From positions 8,308,001 to 8,372,000 of the forward strand of contig NC_003281.10 in assembly GCF_000002985.6 (NCBI RefSeq): 64,000 bases of DNA. Direction: 5' to 3'. The notes under the pieces are model-generated. The model saw nothing but the letters and a program-made list of their open reading frames with translations. It had not been told where the DNA came from and did no database searches. Source of the stretch: Caenorhabditis elegans. Taxonomy: Eukaryota > Nematoda > Chromadorea > Rhabditida > Rhabditidae. The position numbers were made by a program, and so were the translations under genes. How positions within the stretch are numbered: the first letter of the stretch is position 1; every line of letters begins with the position of its first letter. This document shows positions 57,401 to 64,000 of this stretch, piece by piece.

Positions 57401-60400
57401 TGTTAAACTACCGAAAGACTAAAAAAACCTCAATATTTCATTCCAGAGGTTCATGTACTAGCATGAAGCCCGTGCCCAGATTTGTGATGCTTCCAGTTGT
57501 TGCTGCACAGTCTGCTTCGCCATCTGCTTCTGGTCCTACATCTGAGATTCAGCAACTTCGTGAAGCTGCATTCGGAAGATACAAGAACGTGTTGTGTGTG
57601 ATTTGCAACGAATGGATTTGTTCGAGAAATCGGTTCGTTTTTCCCGAAAGTGATTCGATTAATTATCTGAATATTCCAGAAAGAATCACATCGAAGCTCA
57701 TCTGAACTACCGTCCATACAAGTGCTCCGCGTGCAGCTATGCCAGACGTCGTGAAATCTTTGTAGATCAACACATCAGAACTCAGCACAAAGGTGTTGAA
57801 GGAGTTGTGATGCTTAGTGATGTGGATCTTCATGTTGCCATGGAGTAAGTCATGAAATTTCAAGAAATCTACCGTACTACTACAGTCCAAAATTTTCAGA
57901 GTTGATCGCCTTGCTGAAGAATGTGTGACTAGAACACGTAAAATCATCGACACAATGCAAGAAAAGAAAGATGGTGATTTCGGAGAAAACAAGGACTTTG
58001 ACGAGAAAGCTCTCCAAATGATGCTTGCAGAAGAAGCTGAAAATAAGGTTGTGGTGATCGAGTCTGTGAGCCAAGTCCGTCCGAAAGTTGCCAACTATCA
58101 TCGAAGACAACGTACAAAGGTTCTCAAGAAAATCTACGATACCGATGTAGCCAAGCAGACCGAGTTGAAAATTGTGAAAGACGAAGAAGGAGGTGTTCCG
58201 ACGATGTCGATAAAACTGGAGGAAGGATTTGAGATCAATTTAGAGGATTTGATGAAGATGGTTGGAGCTGGAAGTTCGATCACTGATTCAAATGAACCTG
58301 GGCCCAGTGAGATCAAGAAGGAACTAGCCGAAGTCTGAAACCATTTATTTCTAAATTTTTGTCTATTTTTCTTTTAAATTCATCCTGTAGTCTTCAATAC
58401 TCCCATATGAAAGGCCACACATTCCCCAATCTCTTCTTGTATCATTTCCATATTGGACAACTTTTTGTTTTTCCAATTTCACCTCCCATTGTTCAAATAA
58501 ATATTGTATCAAAAAATGACTCACTGCTATTCCAGAATAAAATGAACACATTTCTGAACTCCTCCAGAAGTTTATCAAATTCTTTTGTTGAATCGATTCT
58601 TCTCAAGGAATCTGAGTTCAATTTGAGATTCGCGCCAGTTCGAACCTCTAGAAGTGCAGGCTCCAGAAGTATAAGCTCGTTTGGACCAAATTTTTCCATT
58701 GAGATTTTTTGATGGCTTCGTTTTCCACTCAAAGACTGAAATGTGTAAGACGTTAATACTACTGTAGTTTGGAAAGTGAGAAACATACATCCATTTCCTG
58801 AACTGTTAAAGCTCTTATATATCCAACTTCTTTTTCAGCTTCAGATGATGCAAATGCAATTAGAGATGATGGAGAATGACGAGAAAATGCACTGGAATTA
58901 TTTTCTATTTATATGAATGAAAAATCAAAATGACAATGATTTTTGGCTGCTCTCGGAAAATGGTATATCATTTTATCGTACGTGTCTACAGCCTTTTTTC
59001 TTAAGGCACGGGTGCCTGTTTAATTTGGAAATTAAGGTGGACCAGGCACGTCCTACCTACACACCTGTCTGGGCGCCTTCCTGTCTGGTTAGGTCTCTGT
59101 CCCATTTCCAGGTGCCTAGCTACATATGAGTGTGCTTCCCTCCTGATGCCTACATGCCTACCTACTACCTACGCGTACCCTTCAAGATCTTTTTTCTGTC
59201 AAATTAGAAAAAAAAATTCACTGAAAAATGTGAAAGAGCAGTTGATATTTGGAAACAAATAAAACAAATAAAAACTCATATTCCAGATAAAATTAATTGG
59301 AAACTCACTCCAAAAGTGCCATTTCAATAGTTCCATCATTTTTCTCATTGAACTTTCGATCGAATGTATACGTAACTGCCCCTTTTTGTCTGGAATTTTA
59401 AGATTTGGGTTTTTAGAAAAAGCTTAAGAACTTACTGATCTTCAACAATCAAATAATTCCAAGTTCCTGAAGCAGGATATTCCTGACACCTATAGTGATC
59501 TGTAGGAGAAGAGCATTCAATCTGGAAGTTTCACCTTGAAATTACTAATATTTAAAATTCAGCTTACGTTCTCATTTTCCAATGTAAGTCTTGCAGATTT
59601 AGCAAGCCTTGTTCGGATATCTTTCAGTACATTCACCACTCTCGAAGAAAATGTCTTCTCTTGAACTGGAATTATAAACAATTAATTATTATTCTATTTT
59701 TGGGCTTTTTGAAGTAAAGTGTATTTAGTTTTATTATCAAGGAATAAATATTATTTCGGAAAAAATTGTACCGCAATACTTACCATTTGGAGATCTATAA
59801 ATATACGTAGATTGAATAAAATGTGGCTCTGGAACAATTCCTGGTGCAGCTGTCTCATCGTAATCCCATCCCTATAATAAATACAAAAGTATTTTTAAAA
59901 AATTTCAAAAGTAGATCACCTCATCTCCATCAGGAAATTTACCAGGCGGGCTTGGTCCAGATGGTGGTCCCGGAGGTTTAACTCCCATCATATGAGGACA
60001 GTGACATCTGAAAATATGTCATCTAAGAACATTTGAATGAAAAATATTACGGCTCTAAATAAACGTCCACAACGACTAAATATCATAAATAAAAACTTTT
60101 TTAGACTGTTCAAAAATTTCAGTCAAAGTTTTGCTAAATTACCAAAATATTCAAAATGTGGGTTTTTTGAGTGATTTTCAAACCTCCAGAATGCTAAAGT
60201 TTTAAAACTGGTATCAACATTGAAACATAAAATTTTTAGCCGGCTTCAAAATTATTACAGTAACGTTGAGTTTCCTCATTTTCGAAAAAAAAAAACATTT
60301 CAACAAAGTTTTGAAATGTTTTACTGTTATTTGGTCATTTTAGCACCATAGGAGCGGTTTAGAAAAGTTTTCTTGCCCACCAAACTTGACAATTAATCAA

Positions 60401-60691
60401 AAGAATAATTTTGATTGAATACTCAACTCCGTTGAGCCATATAACTGTAATTTTCAGCTACTATCAGGTTTTCTAAAAATATTCCAATTGAAGCAATCTA
60501 GAATTTATATTGTGAACCGGGGCACTCTTCAACTAATCCATCAACTTATTGAATCTAGGTCACTAGTTGAGACAGTTTCTTGATGTCTCCTTTCCCTCAA
60601 AAATTTACCTTACAACTCCGATAAATGCCACAAATCCTAGACACCTGATTGAATATTGAAACAATGTAGGACCCCTATTCGACGGCCACAT
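54484..60691 (-). CDS. Secreted/ER thioredoxin-fold protein, host of a nested gene
   Basis: Long minus-strand gene, first exon 60609-60691 (signal-anchor-like [20 protein letters not shown]), last stop TGA at 54484. Exons at about 60007-59921, 59876-59787, 59668-59575, 59522-59437, 59391-59310, 58890-58789, 58738-58540, 56510-56444 and several to 54484. Pieces such as [13 protein letters not shown] + [18 protein letters not shown] + [15 protein letters not shown] + HTVVSYRNG match PDI/thioredoxin-like folds, though no CxxC active site is seen, so it is probably not a redox enzyme. The C-terminus is Gly-rich and ends HSEL, a near-miss to an ER-retention signal. The 2-kb intron between 58539 and 56511 keeps phase and holds a complete gene on the other strand. 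Orthology (TXNDC16-like?) is not settled. Confidence 0.62.
55325..55700. repeat. Foldback-related words in a thioredoxin-like gene intron
   Basis: GGTCTCGACACGATCGG, GTGCGCCTTTGAGGAGTACGG and GTGTACTCCTCTCGG occur within 300 bp; they belong to the same word set as the other intronic foldback elements. Confidence 0.5.
56843..58338 (+). CDS. C2H2 zinc-finger protein, nested in an intron of the opposite-strand gene
   Basis: Five or six exons from ATG at 56843 (one base after TTTCCAG) to TGA at 58338, about 440 residues. The N-terminal half has sumoylation-like motifs ([15 protein letters not shown]) and Pro/Ser stretches with an [13 protein letters not shown] helix. The fingers are [20 protein letters not shown] and [20 protein letters not shown], a two-finger C2H2 pair whose first finger has noncanonical spacing; an exon border falls inside it. 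The C-terminus is acidic with a basic patch ([12 protein letters not shown]) and ends IKKELAEV. Probable nuclear transcription regulator; no orthologue named. It lies wholly inside the 58539-56511 intron of the thioredoxin-fold gene. Confidence 0.75.
58990..59185. repeat. CCTACC-type repeat patch in an intron
   Basis: GGCACGGGTGCCTG is a small palindrome, followed by GCACGTCCTACCTACAC and GCCTACATGCCTACCTAC words. Same dispersed family as at 15.9, 29.9 and 33.1 kb. It lies in the intron between the exons near 59310 and 58890. Confidence 0.5.
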
Positions 60692-63600
60692 TTTTAAAGA
60701 ATATAGATGTCAAGAATGACAATAAGAAGTAAGAATGAATGGGCAAACGAAGTCGAGAGATGTCCTTGGGAATGAGATACCGAGAGAAACCGGAGAAAAG
60801 AAGACCTTCTTTTGATGACGGGAACGATGGTAAAGTGTGTGTTTGTGTGGTGTGAGGAGGAGAAGGGTTATGGAAATTGATTGGATTTTTCTGATTGACT
60901 GGGATGATAACGGAAAAGCTCTTGGTGTTTTTATTGTGTGGAGAATTTTGAGAGAGCAGTGCTGAAAGCAGGCACAAAAGTACCTAAGTCTACAAGGTCT
61001 TTCGCTTTGAACTACACTGTTACTCAAGGGTTATTGGAGTACTGTAAGGTGCTATGTTTTTTGAAATGTAAATGAAAATCTATTACTTGACCACTACATT
61101 CTGAGAATGCACATTGGAAAACATACCTGACGAATAGAATATCTCGTTGCGAAAACTACATTTATTCTTTATATGACTACTGTAGCACTGGTGTCGATTC
61201 ACGGGATCTCCATTTTCGAAATGAATTTCTGTTCGAATTCTGACAGCGATATTCAATTTTTCATTTTTCGTAATGCTTTGTATTCTTTTTTTGTGTTTTC
61301 TTTTAAAATTTTATCCATTATGAAAATTTACTTCCATAAATCGAAACAAACGCTACAGTAGTCATTCAACGAGTTACTGTAGTTTTCGTTATGAGATATT
61401 TTGCGCGGCAAATATGTTGCGCAATATGTATGTACGTATTCTCAGAATTCTGTGTAACGCTGGACTAAATCTCAGCTTTGGAAGATTTAATATTACTTAA
61501 TTATGTAAGTGTTAGATAAAATATTTTGATTTGTTTCCGTTTTCGAAATCTTCACGACTATCATACTTTTTTTGAAAAATTAGTTCCAAACTTCCCAATT
61601 CCATAAGCCTCAGTCTATCAGCTGCAAATTTTCACACACATTTTCTCGCTTTTATTATATCTCAAACGTTTTCAATTATTTTTTTTGCAACGAATTCCCA
61701 TGGATTCGCAGATATTTCGGGATAAAATAATTGTTTTTGCGTTTTGGTAAGCTTATTTATTTATCATCACAACACATGAATTATCAGAATAAATCTTCCT
61801 ATCATTCTATTCAGTTATACAACATTCTCTGATTCGCATTACTACTTCCGTTGACGTTAATTTCATACACATCTCGTGATCTGAATGAAAATAACTTTTT
61901 TTTTCAAAATGCAATTTTTCTCGTTTTCTGCAAAATTTAAGATATCAAATATGTAACACCTGTTCCTTAGATCATAAACTTTTTTCAAGTTGAAAATAGA
62001 AAAAGAGACACGTGGGTGTCTCTGCTTTCTTTGCGTTCAATTCATTGACACTTTGGTAAACATTTATTGAATGGATATTTCGGAAAAAAAAAACTTCGCA
62101 AAAACTGACGTTTCGGGAAATAGCTTGGTTGATTTGGAATTTGTAAGTTTGATTGATTGGTCAATAAGCTTTTGTTCTTACTTTCCTGTCAAACCTTCTG
62201 ATTCAAATTCTTATTTTCCTTTGATGTTTGCCGTCAGAAATCTAGAGATTATTTTCTGAATATTCATCGAAATCTTTGTGTAACATTGAATACAGTTTTT
62301 TTTTAATTTTTGTATTTAATAATAAATGCAAATCACTTTCAAATTCAAACTCGCGCCCCCACTCTCCTCTCGGTCTCTCCATTCGACGTGCTCTCTAGCT
62401 GCATAGGTCTCACCACGCAGCCTTTGTGAACTCCTCTCGGAGTACTTAAATTTTTTTTAGTTTATTAATTTTAACAGTTATTTCTTTCGTTTTCTTGGGG
62501 GTTCCAATGTTATAAAGCACAAAAACTATTATAATAGATTTATTAAATTTAGAAAATTGCTAAAGCGTGATTTTTAACAGAAACACTGTTTTCCTTGCGT
62601 GCAGAAGTGATATTGGCTTCCTATAGGCCTTTAAGACTTTAGGGTTTAAGACTGTCTATACAGGTGTAAAACATAAGTTTTAGTTATTGCTATGCGAATA
62701 ATTTCGATTTTTCTAAAGTTGTGAAATGAACCATCTTATGGTTTCGAAAAAAAAACAATGTTGACATTGTTTTCTGTTCTCTTGAATTGACATCATTTTT
62801 AACGCAAAAATAATTAAATACCATAAATTAGAGCTCAACTGATCAATAATACAACCTTTCAGCACGTGAGAGTGCGTGTTTCCTCCTCCTCCAACCAGCC
62901 ATCTCGATTCGAATCGACACGCTCTTTGTCTTTCTATGTCTCTTATTTCCTCATGCTCTCTCGGTTTTCTTCTTCGACGCGTTCAAATTGTAAGAGTGGT
63001 TGCACCACTGAGCGTCCGTGCATGGTTCTGATCCATTTTTATGTTTTTATTTTGTTTTTTTTTTTTCGAATTTTCACGTGAAAAAACCAGTTTCTGTTTC
63101 CTTTTCAGTGTCTCTTATCTAATCTTGATTACCCATTTCACATTTCGCCTCACTCTCTTTTCACGCAGCCTTTACACTTTGAACCCTTCTTTTTATGTCG
63201 TTGTTTTTCTTTGCAATCACTAAAATCACACAGGAGTTGGAAATTTTTACTTGCGAAATTTAAGTCAACGTCGACCTATTATCTTTATTGACACATATAT
63301 TTTTCTCGCGTTTCGGATGCTTTTTGTGGCGAAAGAAACCGTAAATTAGTCAAAGGAAGACAAAAAGAATTCCTCCTTGTTTCAATTCACTATCTCGCTC
63401 TTTACCACCTGTATAGCTAATCAATTTCGAATTTTTCATATGAAAATGCATGTTTTTTTCAAAACTGTTTTTAGCAATTATTTTAGAATTTCCAAAACCT
63501 CCAATAATTTCGATTCAATGCTTTGATAAGTTAACCGCTTTTATAAATGCTCTTTACACGTTGAGTTCTTGAAGTTTTTTCTTTTCACTTGACGAATTTA

Positions 63601-63725
63601 CGAGGTCATGTTGTAACATTGTCCCCGCCGAAATGAAATAGAAAACGCACTCAAAAAACACTCTGACCTCATAACCAATTTTCTATTGGCCGCTATCTAT
63701 TTTCAAATTGTAAAAAAAAGATTTA
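60692..63725. other. Gene-poor right-hand interval
   Basis: About 3 kb without a supported exon. It contains a foldback at 61010-61430, AT-rich DNA, and three pyrimidine-rich, TCTC-containing tracts (62360-62450, 62870-62970, 63140-63180) with recurring CACGCAGCCTTT words. It may be a long intron or promoter of the thioredoxin-fold gene. Confidence 0.4.
61010..61430. repeat. Foldback element
   Basis: ACGAATAGAATATCTCGTTGCG on the left pairs with CGTTATGAGATATTTTGCGC on the right; CTACTGTAGCAC and CTACAGTAGTC lie inside. The composition resembles the intronic foldbacks, but the terminal words differ, so it is a separate subfamily. Confidence 0.55.
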
Positions 63726-63791
63726 CCGAAATTCGACTCCACAACAAAGAGCTTCTCCACCGGGACGAAATACGACAATTTCCGGCAACCT
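63726..63791 (-). CDS. Possible 5' exon of the thioredoxin-fold gene or a gene beyond the window
   Basis: A 66-bp stretch bounded by an ACAG acceptor and a GTAAAT donor reads LPEIVVFRPGGEALCCGVEF on the minus strand. It ends in phase 2 (TTT CG), exactly the phase needed to join the exon at about 60007 (A TGT CAC TGT), giving FRCHCPHMM. The first exon at 60609-60691 ends in the same phase, so the two would be alternative 5' exons. The acceptor is weak and only one exon is seen. Confidence 0.35.
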
Positions 63792-64000
63792 GTTTTCAAT
63801 ATGTCACATGTGTTTGTGTCTTTCTAACTAACTTTCAAACACCGATATCTTTTTTCTAAGTTTCTAACCGAACCGATGAGAACAATCTGGGAGATTTTTG
63901 AGACTTCCCAGTTCTATTCGGTTATCCACTCGTAGGTTCCAACAATTGAACTTTGTCCTTTTCAATTATATCTGTTAAATTTCATCCCTATCAATGATAA

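Noticed and set aside
60675-61027. Minus-strand frames of about 100 residues
   Set aside because: Overlap the probable promoter and first exon of the thioredoxin-fold gene; composition and lack of splice sites do not support coding.

Overview
The window reads as nematode nuclear DNA, almost certainly Caenorhabditis elegans chromosome III. The evidence is AT-rich DNA, dense short genes with roughly 45-60 bp introns bounded by TTTTCAG acceptors, AG acceptors placed just before start codons (spliced-leader trans-splicing), and recognisable genes: kinesin-1 heavy chain (unc-116), the centriole protein SAS-4 and the Bre1-type E3 ligase RFP-1. All gene models were read by eye; splice phases were checked at the junctions discussed, and exon ends are approximate where I say so.

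Left part (1-26.5 kb): the tail of a conserved gene followed 140 bp later by an RPA43/POLR1F-like Pol I subunit (probable operon); a Ser-rich nuclear-looking protein; a degenerate RING protein with a ubiquitin-like C-terminus; sas-4 with an upstream Fyv7/TAP26-like gene (probable operon); two nematode membrane proteins; two small secreted Cys-rich proteins; an LRR-Ig-TM protein (iglr-2-like); a mitoribosomal S18A-like gene divergent from an RSRC2/SMAP-domain gene; and a helical protein of unknown function.

Middle part (26.5-44.5 kb): a dense tandem-repeat block (8-bp, 15-bp and 35-bp arrays and a 181-bp palindrome) abuts a very recent direct tandem duplication of about 8 kb. Each copy holds a claudin-like exon relic, two claudin-like genes, a 5'-truncated LINE, an MSP-domain gene, an ATP synthase epsilon gene and unc-116 3' sequence. 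The two copies differ mainly by six 40-bp units of a minisatellite. Each unit is a textbook heat-shock element (five alternating GAA/TTC modules), and the array lies beside a Helitron-like 3' end. The array sits exactly at the duplication junction, directly 5' of a truncated unc-116 stalk/tail fragment. This is the most interesting structure in the window.

Right part (44-64 kb): intact unc-116, a MITE, an RRM protein divergent from rfp-1, and a long thioredoxin-fold gene whose about 2-kb intron holds a complete C2H2 zinc-finger gene on the opposite strand. The last 3 kb are mostly noncoding, with one possible further 5' exon near the right edge.
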